In this document: piece after piece, positions 42,241-50,488 of the stretch
How positions within the stretch are numbered: position 1 is the first letter of the stretch
Layout: each line of letters opens with the position of its first letter
From: JAPLYB01 sp964500015
GTDB taxonomy: Archaea; Nanobdellota; Nanobdellia; Pacearchaeales; UBA284
Reading direction: 5' to 3'
DNA length: 61,409 nucleotides
Assembly (NCBI GenBank): GCA_964500015.1
Contig: CAZCMN010000001.1
Span: 1 to 61,409 of the forward strand
Position numbers and translations under genes: made by a program
Notes under the pieces: model-generated
Told to the model about the DNA's origin: nothing
Databases searched by the model: none
Seen by the model: only the letters and a program-made list of their open reading frames with translations

Positions 42241-42317
42241 AACATAGGGAAACAGACCCTGACGAAACCTATGCTTGACATAGTTAGTAGGATTGACGGG
42301 CCTACTTACCCTATGTG
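42241..42317 (+). ncRNA. Candidate small RNA with two alternative folds
   Basis: Fold A: closing stem ACATAGGG (42242-42249)/CCCTATGT (42309-42316), with hairpins CTATG-CTTGA-CATAG (42269-42283) and GTAGG-9 nt-CCTAC (42287-42305). Fold B: CATAGG (42243-42248)/CCTATG (42268-42273) plus CATAG (42279-42283)/CTATG (42311-42315) enclosing the second hairpin. The mutually exclusive pairings are riboswitch-like. A TTTAAATC TATA box (42215-42222) lies about 25 nt before the 5' end on the plus strand. No known RNA family was recognised. Confidence 0.5.
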
Positions 42318-42327
42318 TTCTAGGAAT

Positions 42328-42807
42328 TTAGACAGATTTATTTAGATAATTTAATCTTTCTATATTTAATAAAGTATCAAGAACTAAGCTCATCCGATAC
42401 TCTGGACTATCTTTTTTTAATTCACTCTCTTTTACAATTTTAGTGTTTGCTCCATCAATAATCTTAACTAGTTTTTCAAAATTAACATATTGCCTGTTAT
42501 CCACTGAAATAAAAATTAAACAATTATTATGCTCCTTCAAAAACCCCAAAATATCAGAATATATTTCTGGGGTTTCTGTCACCTTTTTGATTTTTTTCTT
42601 AAGGATATAAGATAAAACTTGGTTTCTTTCAATTACCCTCTTTATAGAATGAATATAAGCAGATTTGTATTTTAATTCCCTATAATGGGAAAATTTAGTG
42701 ATATTTTTAAGAAAATCATTAATTTTAGAAATTTCAATAATCATGTATCCTAAAAAATTTTCAGAATAATCAATAAAAATATAATAATCAAATTGTTTTT
42801 GCCCCAT
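42328..42807 (-). CDS. Hypothetical protein
   Basis: 159 residues. The start (DYYIFIDYSENFLGYMIIE) has the strand-turn-strand look of an RNase H-like or DUF3800-like fold, and the end carries EYRMSLVLDTLLNIERL. Catalytic acids cannot be placed reliably. The promoter GATAGAAACTCTTTTATATC is at 42829-42848. Confidence 0.55.
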   Translation of the reverse strand: MGQKQFDYYIFIDYSENFLGYMIIEISKINDFLKNITKFSHYRELKYKSAYIHSIKRVIERNQVLSYILKKKIKKVTETPEIYSDILGFLKEHNNCLIFISVDNRQYVNFEKLVKIIDGANTKIVKESELKKDSPEYRMSLVLDTLLNIERLNYLNKSV

Positions 42808-42864
42808 TTTACATTTAGAGAAGAGAGATATAAAAGAGTTTCTATCTCAATAGAAACCACAGAA

Positions 42865-43221
42865 CTAATTGTAGACTAATACTTCTTGTCTGGGTGTTTT
42901 ATGCCCCAAGTCCAAAGTAAGAGGGATTTGAACATTGACCTCTTTATCTTCTTTCTTGAATGTTATCATAAGTAAAACATAAACATGATTGGTTTTATAG
43001 TTTACAGACATTTTCATGCTTTTAATGTTCTTCAAGATGTTTTTGTCTATTCCTAAGTTCTCACTCGCATCCATAATCTCTATACCACAAACAAGATTTT
43101 CATGATTTACATCTAAAACAAAATCCCCTATATCTATAGAAGCTTTTACTTTCTCCTCATTCGATATAAAGAGTATATCGCTATTTTCATCGTAATCTAT
43201 TGTTTTAATTGGTTTTGCCAT
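42865..43221 (-). CDS. DUF2283-like protein
   Basis: 118 residues. IDYDENSDILFISNEEK, then SIDIGDFVLDVNHENLVCGI, then EIMDASENLG: the DUF2283 pattern, here with an additional C-terminal beta segment. Overlaps the DUF4258-like gene by 25 nt. This pairing recurs in archaea and bacteria and has been suggested to be toxin-antitoxin-like. Confidence 0.65.
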   Translation of the reverse strand: MAKPIKTIDYDENSDILFISNEEKVKASIDIGDFVLDVNHENLVCGIEIMDASENLGIDKNILKNIKSMKMSVNYKTNHVYVLLMITFKKEDKEVNVQIPLTLDLGHKTPRQEVLVYN

Positions 43222-43514
43222 TTTCTATTGCTATTCCAAGCACTTATAACTTTTAAACCTTTTGAATTTATTTCAATAATAATCTCTGTGATAACAACTA
43301 AAGAATATTTTTTGCTCATCTTGAACCAAAGCTTAAATCTATTCAGTTCTTTTCCTCTTTCAATTTTTTCTAATTTGTCGGTTTGAGACAAAAAGTTTCT
43401 TACCATCCCCTCATTTATGGGTCTTTCTTTAGTCCTTTTATAAAAATGAGGATCAAAAATGACCCCATTTTGATTTAATTCTTCAAGAAAACTTTTAACC
43501 TCATTTAATTCCAT
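43197..43514 (-). CDS. DUF4258/BrnT-like small protein
   Basis: 105 residues. FDPHFYKRTKERPINEGMVR resembles the H-x-x-x-R-x-x-x-R-x-I segment of DUF4258-type RelE-like folds, followed by three strands (FKLWFKM, YSLVVITEI, KVISAW). Probably the toxin-like partner of the DUF2283 gene; activity is inferred. Confidence 0.55.
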   Translation of the reverse strand: MELNEVKSFLEELNQNGVIFDPHFYKRTKERPINEGMVRNFLSQTDKLEKIERGKELNRFKLWFKMSKKYSLVVITEIIIEINSKGLKVISAWNSNRKWQNQLKQ

Positions 43515-43599
43515 TTTGCCTTCCTATTTTCTATAAGAAGATTATTATTTCAATTCTTTTAAGAGTTTCGCTCTAAAGAATCAAACCCTTTTAAAAAGA

Positions 43600-43887
43600 T
43601 TATGAAGAGTCTGGATAAACAAGAGCTTCTAAATTGATAGGAATACCAAAAAATGTTATTCTATCAGTATCTCCACTTACCCTGGTTTTATTGGGAATAC
43701 TTTCCATGCTACTTACGCCTTTTAAAGTGTCTCCTTCATCTGTTATTAAATCCAGTTTGTAATAGCTTGGACCCCAGAAGGTACTTCTAACATTATTCAC
43801 AGTTCCTGAAACTCTTCCCGTATGACAATTATAACCACATGCAGTAGCTAATAAAGCAACATAAATTGGAATCTGATACCATTTCAT
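43600..43887 (-). CDS. Small putative lipoprotein
   Basis: 95 residues. The signal segment YQIPIYVALLATAC ends in a lipobox-like LATAC, with Cys17 as possible lipid anchor. The rest is beta-rich (SGTVNNVRSTFWG, YYKLDLITDEGD). No family recognised. Promoter AGAAAGAATTTTATTTTATA near 43936-43956. Confidence 0.5.
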   Translation of the reverse strand: MKWYQIPIYVALLATACGYNCHTGRVSGTVNNVRSTFWGPSYYKLDLITDEGDTLKGVSSMESIPNKTRVSGDTDRITFFGIPINLEALVYPDSS

Positions 43888-43986
43888 GATTTTAAGACTA
43901 AGAATTAATATTTAAGTATTATTGTGATTAGAGAATATAAAATAAAATTCTTTCTATATTCCAAGACTGCGAAGTACAACACGCTA

Positions 43987-44033
43987 AAAATTCAGAAGAA
44001 TTTTGACGTGCCAAAAATCATAAGATGATTTTT
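43987..44033. repeat. Twin AT-rich hairpins between divergent genes
   Basis: AAAATTC-4 nt-GAATTTT (43987-44004) and AAAAATCAT-AAG-ATGATTTTT (44013-44033) stand in tandem, separated by GACGTGCC. They lie upstream of both flanking genes, so they are not ordinary terminators of those genes. Confidence 0.4.
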
Positions 44034-44105
44034 TAGCATTGTCAAAGAAACCTTTCTAGCAAAATATTACAATAATCCTTTTAAGTATTAAAGGAATCAA
44101 AAAAG

Positions 44106-44378
44106 ATGGGAAAAAAACAAAATGTTGCAGATGTTGCAAGCGGCTCAACTAAAAAAAGCAAGCTGAGACAAAATTTAGAAGTGCTCGCATTTTTGCTTTG
44201 CCCAGGTACACTTATAAAATTCTCAATAGATACTATTCGTGAGCAACCAAATATGCCTAAACAAGATAAAATATTATATTATGGGGGGATAATGTCTATT
44301 ATCGAACTATATAAAATTGGAATAGAGCTTTATGTTGGTTATCAATTAGCAAGGTATATCTCCCCACATATTCACTAA
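44106..44378 (+). CDS. Small membrane-associated hypothetical protein
   Basis: 90 residues. A basic N-terminus (KKSKLRQNLE) and two hydrophobic stretches (about 27-40 and 62-84). No family recognised. A CTTTTAAGTA stretch lies about 25 nt upstream. Confidence 0.5.
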   Translation: MGKKQNVADVASGSTKKSKLRQNLEVLAFLLCPGTLIKFSIDTIREQPNMPKQDKILYYGGIMSIIELYKIGIELYVGYQLARYISPHIH

Positions 44379-44448
44379 ATAAATTCTTAATTACAACACT
44401 TACTCTTTAGCCCAATAATGCTTAAAAGAGCAATAAATCTAAAAAAAT

Positions 44449-45027
44449 ATGGCTTGGAAACAATCTCAACAAGGTATTTATTTTAAGACACAGTTCATAT
44501 ATCAAGATTCTCCTAAAGGGCCAGCTATTCAAGTAAGCTCATCAAATCACCTGCCTCTTGAACGCCTGCCTTCTGGCGAGTTAGGAATACATACCCAAAT
44601 AAAAGAAGGCGATGTTTCAAGAACAAGAATCGTTATTACGCCCTATGAATCCCGTGTTTTTGTTACTGATGTTGACATACCCTATCAAAATTCAAGATTA
44701 CGCTCCATGGCAAGACAAAAAGGAACAATTCGTAAATTGCAAGTTGTTCTAGAAGATAAAACTGTGCAGGCTATGAACATGTTTGTTGGTTTTCCCTCAG
44801 TAATGAATGAAAGAATAAGCCTCTTGAGTGGCAGTGTTAGTTATGAGGCTAGCCATTCGCCAAATCTAAACATTTCTAACCTAATGTTAAAAGATACCCG
44901 ATGCTTTCGAGGTACATTAGAAGGCACCATTCCAAGAGCAGTCAGAGATGAATTCGTAAGGCTAACAGAGGTTTATCCAGCAGCACGCAATGACTTGGAA
45001 TATTGTGTTGCATTATTATTATCCTAA
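44449..45027 (+). CDS. Hypothetical protein
   Basis: 192 residues, beta-rich, no membrane segment and only two Cys in the last 40 residues region. No family recognised. It lies 70 nt after the small membrane gene on the same strand and 69 nt before the methyltransferase gene. Confidence 0.5.
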   Translation: MAWKQSQQGIYFKTQFIYQDSPKGPAIQVSSSNHLPLERLPSGELGIHTQIKEGDVSRTRIVITPYESRVFVTDVDIPYQNSRLRSMARQKGTIRKLQVVLEDKTVQAMNMFVGFPSVMNERISLLSGSVSYEASHSPNLNISNLMLKDTRCFRGTLEGTIPRAVRDEFVRLTEVYPAARNDLEYCVALLLS

Positions 45028-45096
45028 GTCTTTTTTTGCTGGCCTGCTTTTTTCGCTCAAAGAAAAGTTTAAATTCTAAAGTAAACTTCTTAAAAA

Positions 45097-45753
45097 ATGG
45101 AAAGCGATAAAGAAATTCTTGAAAAAGTATATGAAAAAGGAGCAGTTTGGACAGAACCCGAACCCCCAAAAGAATTAATTGAGTTAATTGATAACAAGGA
45201 TAACAGCAAAAAAATCAAACCATGCAAAGCTCTTGATGTTGGATGTGGTGAAGGATTTTACTCTATTTATTTAGCTAAAAAAGGTTTTGAAGTTACAGGC
45301 ATTGATATCTCAGAAAATGCTATAAACTTAGCAAAACAAAATGCCATTAAACATGAAATAAAAATTAATTTTATAGCATTAGATGTTGCGGATTTAAGTA
45401 AAATAAATAATAAATTTGATTTTGTATTTGAATGGGCTCTTTTACATCACATAATTCCTGAACAAAGACAAGAATATGTAAAAAATATTAAAAGAATTTT
45501 GAATAAAGGAGGAAAATACTTATCAATTTGTTTTAATAGTCAAAATCCTGATTTCGGAGCGAAGGGGGAAACCTTAAGGATAATTCCTGAAGGATCTGCA
45601 ATGCCAGCAGGAACAAAATTATACTACTCTTCATTTGAAGAAATAAAGCAATTATTTGAACCTTATTTTAAGATAATTGAATCCAAGTTAATACAAATAA
45701 CTACTGGAAATAAACCACACATTGTAAATTATTTTTTTATGGAGAATTTATAA
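45097..45753 (+). CDS. SAM-dependent methyltransferase (TehB/Methyltransf_25-like)
   Basis: 218 residues. Motif I ALDVGCGEGFYSIYLAKKG near 45-63, motif II acid in VTGIDIS, motif IV FDFVFEWALLHHI. Class I Rossmann methyltransferase acting on a small molecule or thiopurine-like substrate; the substrate is unknown. Confidence 0.82.
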   Translation: MESDKEILEKVYEKGAVWTEPEPPKELIELIDNKDNSKKIKPCKALDVGCGEGFYSIYLAKKGFEVTGIDISENAINLAKQNAIKHEIKINFIALDVADLSKINNKFDFVFEWALLHHIIPEQRQEYVKNIKRILNKGGKYLSICFNSQNPDFGAKGETLRIIPEGSAMPAGTKLYYSSFEEIKQLFEPYFKIIESKLIQITTGNKPHIVNYFFMENL

Positions 45754-45798
45754 AAAATAAAACCCTTTCGCTCAAAGTTAAACATTAACAACAACTTC

Positions 45799-46161
45799 TT
45801 AAAGGCTAGGTGTTTGAGCTAATTTTTCTCTAAGAGACTTATAAACCCTGCTAATATCATCAGGTTTTAGAAATGAACATGCCCGTGAATCATGTATTAC
45901 TCCTGCTGTTAATTGCTCAACTGTTGAATATACAGGATAAAACTGACACCCTGGTTGATCTTGTTCCCTAATCTCGCGTATGGCTTCTTCTCTTATGAAG
46001 TGAGCACCAAATACAGTAGCTTCCAGAGGAGATTCACCAGGCTGTGCAACTGCATCAGTTGTATATCTAACAATAAAAATCTCAGTATCATTCGGCAGGT
46101 CTAATGGCGCTTCTCGAACTGCAGGTTCTTTCCCTAAAGATATGCCTAAAATTCTTCGCAT
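45799..46161 (-). CDS. Hypothetical protein
   Basis: 120 residues, predicted alpha/beta, with a strand FIVRYTTDAV near 30 and a helical C-terminus. No membrane segment, no family recognised. Confidence 0.45.
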   Translation of the reverse strand: MRRILGISLGKEPAVREAPLDLPNDTEIFIVRYTTDAVAQPGESPLEATVFGAHFIREEAIREIREQDQPGCQFYPVYSTVEQLTAGVIHDSRACSFLKPDDISRVYKSLREKLAQTPSL

Positions 46162-46252
46162 TTTAATCTTTATTCCAGGTTTTTGAGTTTTTAAGGATTA
46201 TTGCCTTTTATTAGATAAATTACTTTCTATTATTCCTGAAAAAACCTAAGCT

Positions 46253-46268
46253 TTTTGGCGTGCCAAAA
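46253..46268. terminator. Palindromic hairpin TTTTGGC-GT-GCCAAAA
   Basis: A 7-bp stem located between the hypothetical gene starting at 46161 and the small membrane gene ending at 46275; the TGCCAAAA half lies 7 nt before the latter's stop codon on the plus strand. Suits a terminator for the plus or minus direction. Confidence 0.35.
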
Positions 46269-46274
46269 TTCTTT

Positions 46275-46505
46275 TTACATACCTAAAACTTTTAGCACTA
46301 AGAACAAAGGCCAGATAATTGCTTTTAAAAATCCTAAAACACCTTGCCAGAAAGTTGTAGCTTGGCCAATATAATAAATTGCTGTGCCTAGGAAGCCTAG
46401 GAAATAAAAAAAGCCGCTGCATCCTTTACTGCCCTTGAATTTCCAAGTTTTACATTCACAATTTTGGTTGTTTTTTTCTTGATTAATTTTTCTTTTTTTT
46501 GCCAT
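46275..46505 (-). CDS. Small membrane protein with CxC motif
   Basis: 76 residues. A basic/polar N-terminus with CECKTWKFKGSKGCSG, then two hydrophobic segments (about 31-45 and 52-75). Short proteins of this kind are frequent in DPANN archaea; function unknown. Confidence 0.5.
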   Translation of the reverse strand: MAKKRKINQEKNNQNCECKTWKFKGSKGCSGFFYFLGFLGTAIYYIGQATTFWQGVLGFLKAIIWPLFLVLKVLGM

Positions 46506-46573
46506 GATTATTTAGGGAGAATGAATATTAAAGGCTTTCGATTTTCTTCCAGAAATTTAAACTTTTTCTAAAA

Positions 46574-46969
46574 CTAAGAATTAGGAAAAAGTTTGTTTTT
46601 TAATGAACAAAAGAAAGAACACTCTTTTACTTCACCCTTTAAACAAACACCACCCTTACAACCTCCCAAACATTCGTATTTTTTAGAAGCTTCATTTGAA
46701 TTAATTCCCTCTTTTACTTGGCAAGAATATTCTACAAGTATTTTTTGGTTTTCACAAAAATCTCCTTTGATAAATTCTTTTGGTGAAGAAGAAAAGTAAG
46801 AATGTGTTGTTCCTTTGATAACTCCTTTAACTTCATAATTATATCCTATATCTGAATCTTGACAAGTGTCTAAGCTGGTGTAATTTAAATGACCTGTCAA
46901 TCTTATGAAGAAAAAAGATAGTACAAGAACAAGTACAATTCCCATGATTAATACAAACCACTTTTTCAT
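46574..46969 (-). CDS. Membrane-anchored Cys-rich surface protein
   Basis: 131 residues. One N-terminal transmembrane helix (about 5-25) followed by an external domain with eight Cys, including the YECLGGCKGGVC motif that recurs as an extracellular module in related archaea. Probably disulphide-stabilised. Confidence 0.55.
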   Translation of the reverse strand: MKKWFVLIMGIVLVLVLSFFFIRLTGHLNYTSLDTCQDSDIGYNYEVKGVIKGTTHSYFSSSPKEFIKGDFCENQKILVEYSCQVKEGINSNEASKKYECLGGCKGGVCLKGEVKECSFFCSLKNKLFPNS

Positions 46970-47039
46970 ATATTCTCCAAGGTTCTGCTTTTTTTAAATC
47001 TTTTCTTGTTTAAAAACAAAACAAAAATACAGAAATAAT

Positions 47040-48197
47040 TTATGCTGCGCGTGCGAATTTATCAATATCTTTTGTATAATATGAAGTAAGAGCAGTCCAT
47101 TTATCATCTATTCCATGATAAAGGGTTATTATTCCTCTTTTTTCATCAACTACCATTCCTGTAGTAAAAACAGTATTTGGAACATAACCATTTTCTGGCA
47201 AAATCTTTCTAAAATCTTCTCGTTCTAGCAAAGTTGGAGTTTTATACAATACAATCCATGGTTTTTTTAAATCAAGAACCATGAATTTAGTGCCATAGTT
47301 TGTTTTTCCTTTCTTGTTCCTTGTTGTTTCATGATATGCTGCTAACCAACCATAAGGTCTTTTTACAGGAGGACTCCCTGTTCCAGTTACTTCATCTCCT
47401 TCACTTGTTATTAATCTATGGCTCTGCCCCCAATGTACAAGATCAGGAGAAAAAGAAACACCTACACCTGGTCTACTTACATCTGGATGTGCATCTGGCC
47501 TTACAAGTGCAGCATATAATTTCTGTCCCTTTCTTATAATTTCTGTTCCTGCAGGGCTTGCAATTTTTTCTGAAAATAAAGCACCATCTTTTCCTTGACT
47601 CCCTGGATGAGGAGTATCTCCCCTGATAACCCTTTCTAAACTTAAAGGATTTTTTATATCCCTGGTTTTTAAAAGAGAAGTACAAACTCCAGAATCCCTG
47701 TGCGGTGTAACATAAGTCACAAAATAACCTTTCTTTCTTATATATGTTATTCTTACATCTTCTAATCCAAACCTCTCAAATTCCCAGCAAGGAGATATTG
47801 CAGGTTCTTGACGCATTTCAGATATTTCTCCATCTTCATTTAATAAAACCATCCTAGGCAATGAAATATGCCTTAATCTTGTTGGCCCTTGTTTTGGAAC
47901 AACATGCTTTTTGTAAACTTTTTTAAGACCTTTTCTATCAGTAATATCATAATCAATTTCAAGAGGAGCACATTCTTGATTTTTTATATGAAAAAAAGGA
48001 AGTAAAACTTTTCCGCATATTCTCCTTTTAGGAGTTTCAGCAACTCTTACAAATAAAACTGTTTCCAAACCATTGGCAGTCTCTACAGTTGCAACTCCAG
48101 GATTAAATGCACCAACAACTCTAAAATCTTTTCGTGTTGGTTCGAAATCTTCAGGTGATGCAATTAGTTTTATTTTAAAAGGTTTTGGTGTATCCAT
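47040..48197 (-). CDS. GH130-like glycosidase/phosphorylase
   Basis: 385 residues with five-bladed propeller features of family GH130: FERFGLEDVRIT, PHRDSGVC, GKDGALF, GTGSPPVKRPYGWLAAYHE, and the closing VVDEKRGIITLYHGIDD. Family members phosphorolyse or hydrolyse beta-mannosides. The D-x-x-x-T-type acid of phosphorylases cannot be settled here. It may trim glycans of surface proteins such as those encoded at 53-61 kb. Confidence 0.75.
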   Translation of the reverse strand: MDTPKPFKIKLIASPEDFEPTRKDFRVVGAFNPGVATVETANGLETVLFVRVAETPKRRICGKVLLPFFHIKNQECAPLEIDYDITDRKGLKKVYKKHVVPKQGPTRLRHISLPRMVLLNEDGEISEMRQEPAISPCWEFERFGLEDVRITYIRKKGYFVTYVTPHRDSGVCTSLLKTRDIKNPLSLERVIRGDTPHPGSQGKDGALFSEKIASPAGTEIIRKGQKLYAALVRPDAHPDVSRPGVGVSFSPDLVHWGQSHRLITSEGDEVTGTGSPPVKRPYGWLAAYHETTRNKKGKTNYGTKFMVLDLKKPWIVLYKTPTLLEREDFRKILPENGYVPNTVFTTGMVVDEKRGIITLYHGIDDKWTALTSYYTKDIDKFARAA

Positions 48198-48220
48198 TGT
48201 ATTTTAATTAAAAATTTGAG

Positions 48221-48240
48221 TATAAAACCCTTTCTATCCA
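48221..48240 (-). promoter_or_regulatory. Promoter of the GH130-like gene
   Basis: TGGATAGAAAGGGTTTTATA on the minus strand, about 25 nt before the ATG at 48197; a clean copy of the window's promoter consensus. Confidence 0.6.
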
Positions 48241-48357
48241 AATATCACAGAAATCTTTATATAAAACTCCTGATTATAGTTATTAGAAGATTTTATTGTT
48301 TTATGAAATAATAAGATCTTATTATTTTTTAAGTAAATCTTGGAAGGAGGTATAAAA

Positions 48358-49002
48358 ATGAAAAAAATACTTTTTGGAACTCTTATCGGGTTTTTATTGA
48401 TTGCAGCAACTATTACAATGGTAATGGCAGCTAAACCAACTGGGTTTTATTCAAATGGTGTAGAAAAAAGTTGGGAGCAATGTTCATGTACCACAATCCA
48501 AAGTGGGGAGTTGGAGACAAGCACTGGTGAAACTATAACCACCGGCTATGATAAATGGGGTTATAATTATCAAGCACATATGTTCAATGGAGGATATTGT
48601 GATTCTTATCAAAATGCTGCTTGGTGTCAGCCATATGCAGATGTCAAATTGGTAATGAAATGGAATGATAAGTGGTTATCTAATTCAGATTGTGATGAAG
48701 ATGGATTATTAGACAAGCCTACCAGTTATATCGGAACCGGAGCATGGCAAACAAACCATCAATTTGGAAGTTATGAATTAAATGGAGAAACATGTAAATG
48801 GAACTATTTTTTAAAATTAATAGCTGCTCCTGCAGATGCAATAAGAGTCGGTGGAGTCTGGTATTTAGACGATGTTGAGATTGGAGATGTATGGGGGGGA
48901 CAATTTGTAATGATAGAAGAAGTTTATAATGATCCTTGTGCAGGTTATAAGGGATTATTATCTAACCCACCAGCACCAACAGGATTCGGATTTTACAACT
49001 AA
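48358..49002 (+). CDS. Secreted protein with signal peptide
   Basis: 214 residues. The ATG at 48358 is set by a ribosome-binding site GGAGG (48346-48350) seven nt upstream; the TTG at 48340 is not the start. Signal peptide 1-24 (KKILFGTLIGFLLIAATI...VMA). The mature part has Trp-rich segments and pairs of Cys. It is one of the few genes here with a strong Shine-Dalgarno sequence, suggesting a long leader (TATA near 48255). Confidence 0.65.
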   Translation: MKKILFGTLIGFLLIAATITMVMAAKPTGFYSNGVEKSWEQCSCTTIQSGELETSTGETITTGYDKWGYNYQAHMFNGGYCDSYQNAAWCQPYADVKLVMKWNDKWLSNSDCDEDGLLDKPTSYIGTGAWQTNHQFGSYELNGETCKWNYFLKLIAAPADAIRVGGVWYLDDVEIGDVWGGQFVMIEEVYNDPCAGYKGLLSNPPAPTGFGFYN

Positions 49003-49070
49003 AAACCCATTTTTCCTATTTTTTTCTTTTTAAGTTTTATTGCTCCTTTATTATAGAAAAAAAACCCTTT

Positions 49071-49475
49071 CTATCCAACAAAAAAGAGAACTAAAATAAC
49101 AATTATCAAGATCAAAAGAAGTATTAAACTGATTATCTGGGAGGATTTTTTTGTTTTTTTCTCTTTTTCTGTCAATGGCCTTAACTTATTCTTATTCTTT
49201 TTTTCAAATATTCCCCCGATTATGCTTCCTGCAGCCATTCCAACAATAAAACCAATTGGAAATCCCAAAGAATCTGTTTTTAGTATAGCGTCAAGTATCA
49301 AACCAAGAAGCATACCAATTATCATTCCAAAAGACCTTCCTTTATTGACATAATATCCTTTAGGATGTTTTCCTGTTTTATCTTCTGGCTTTTTTGTTTT
49401 TATAGCAAATATAGCTAATATCAAGAAAATAATGATTATAATTGTTATAGCCATAATTGCCCATGGAATTGTCAT
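49071..49475 (-). CDS. Small membrane protein with glycine-zipper-like segment
   Basis: 134 residues, four hydrophobic segments (about 5-24, 50-64, 70-86, 112-132). The middle part GMIIGMLLGLILDAIL...GFIVGMAAGSIIGGI is a Gly-zipper-like hairpin. No family recognised. Confidence 0.5.
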   Translation of the reverse strand: MTIPWAIMAITIIIIIFLILAIFAIKTKKPEDKTGKHPKGYYVNKGRSFGMIIGMLLGLILDAILKTDSLGFPIGFIVGMAAGSIIGGIFEKKNKNKLRPLTEKEKKTKKSSQIISLILLLILIIVILVLFFVG

Positions 49476-49556
49476 ATATCTCTAATTCTTTTTAATATAA
49501 AAGAGTTTCTATCAGCATGTGTAATAAAATACTAGGGATTATTTAAAAAAACAAAA

Positions 49557-49811
49557 ACTCCAGAGAATATTTAACTTATCTCTAACACTTTCTATCAGAA
49601 AATTTTTCAGAATTAGAGAGATAATTTCAATAATTAGAAGGTCTCTCCTATATTAAATAAAGGCTCTGGAGTATTTAACCCTTTCCATATAAATAATTGC
49701 GTAGGTTAGATTGTAGTATTTTAGCAGTTGTCTATTAGAAAACTGCGTTAAAAAAGTCATACAAGTAACACAGTTTTCTATAAAATATTTTTACCTGTGC
49801 TGGGGTACAGG
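49557..49811. repeat. Nested inverted repeats in a 401-bp gap
   Basis: The gap 49476-49876 holds no gene. Outer repeat ACTCCAGAG (49557-49565)/CTCTGGAGT (49664-49672) encloses TCTCTAA (49579-49585)/TTAGAGA (49613-49619). Further on TAGAAAACTG-C-GTTA (49736-49750) pairs with TAAC-A-CAGTTTTCTA (49766-49780), 14 bp with one mismatch, and CCTGT (49794-49798) pairs with ACAGG (49807-49811). A TATAAAT box at 49688-49694 could start a plus-strand RNA over the second part. Candidate ncRNA region. Confidence 0.4.
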
Positions 49812-49876
49812 CTTAAGACAAGCAGACATATCCCTCATCACAATAATACTTTTAAACAAATCAAGCTATTCTAAAA

Positions 49877-50212
49877 ATGGCATTTTGTGCGAAATGTAAA
49901 AATTCTGTAACAGCTGGAGACACTTTCTGTAGACATTGTGGCAGGATGTTAAGCCAAAGTCCAGTTAGTCCGAATATACATCGTGAAGAACCATTTACTA
50001 CACAGAATACAAGTGCCTTGTCAATTCTTGCCCTAGTTCTTGCCTTTGTTATTCCAATAGTGGGTTTTATTCTCTCGTTTTTTGCATTAGCTGAATTTAG
50101 AAAAAATCCAAATCTTAAAGGAAAAGGTTTTGCTTGGGCAGCTTTTTTCTTGCCTTTAGCAATGATAATAATTTTATTAATCGTGGTTTTAATTAGAAGT
50201 TTTAGTGGTTAG
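49877..50212 (+). CDS. Zinc-ribbon membrane protein (DUF4190-like)
   Basis: 111 residues. An N-terminal zinc ribbon CAKC-x12-CRHC (4-22), a linker, and two transmembrane helices (about 50-70 and 85-108) with PIVGFILSFFALAEFRKNP between, as in DUF4190 proteins. The zinc ribbon would face the cytoplasm. TATA CTTTTAAAC (about 49849-49857). Confidence 0.65.
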   Translation: MAFCAKCKNSVTAGDTFCRHCGRMLSQSPVSPNIHREEPFTTQNTSALSILALVLAFVIPIVGFILSFFALAEFRKNPNLKGKGFAWAAFFLPLAMIIILLIVVLIRSFSG

Positions 50213-50248
50213 AGAAAACATTTAAATTCTCTTTTAAATTATAAAATC

Positions 50249-50410
50249 ATGTCAGAATTACATTTACCTGGAAAGAAAAGAGAAATGCGTTACAATATAG
50301 ACCAGAACACATATGATGAATTTGTAAAAGCTTGTTCTAGAAAAGGACTTGCTCCACAAGTTTTGATTGAAAGGGCAATGAGAAAATTCATTGAAACTGG
50401 CCAGATATAA
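50249..50410 (+). CDS. Ribbon-helix-helix-like small protein
   Basis: 53 residues. A basic strand KKREMRYNI followed by DQNTYDEFVKACSRKG and APQVLIERAMRKFIE: the strand-helix-helix order of CopG/RHH DNA-binding proteins. TATA-like CATTTAAAT (50219-50227) is 25-30 nt before the ATG. No toxin-like partner overlaps it. Confidence 0.6.
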   Translation: MSELHLPGKKREMRYNIDQNTYDEFVKACSRKGLAPQVLIERAMRKFIETGQI

Positions 50411-50488
50411 TTGTTAATTATGCTTTGAATGCCTAAACACAAAGTTGTCAAAGAAAATTATCTCTCTAATGTTTTAAAACTCTCTCTA

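Noticed and set aside
42241..42317. Hammerhead ribozyme, because of CTGACGAAAC
   Set aside because: The CUGA and GAAA parts are directly joined with no stem II between them and the other stems do not fit the hammerhead order.
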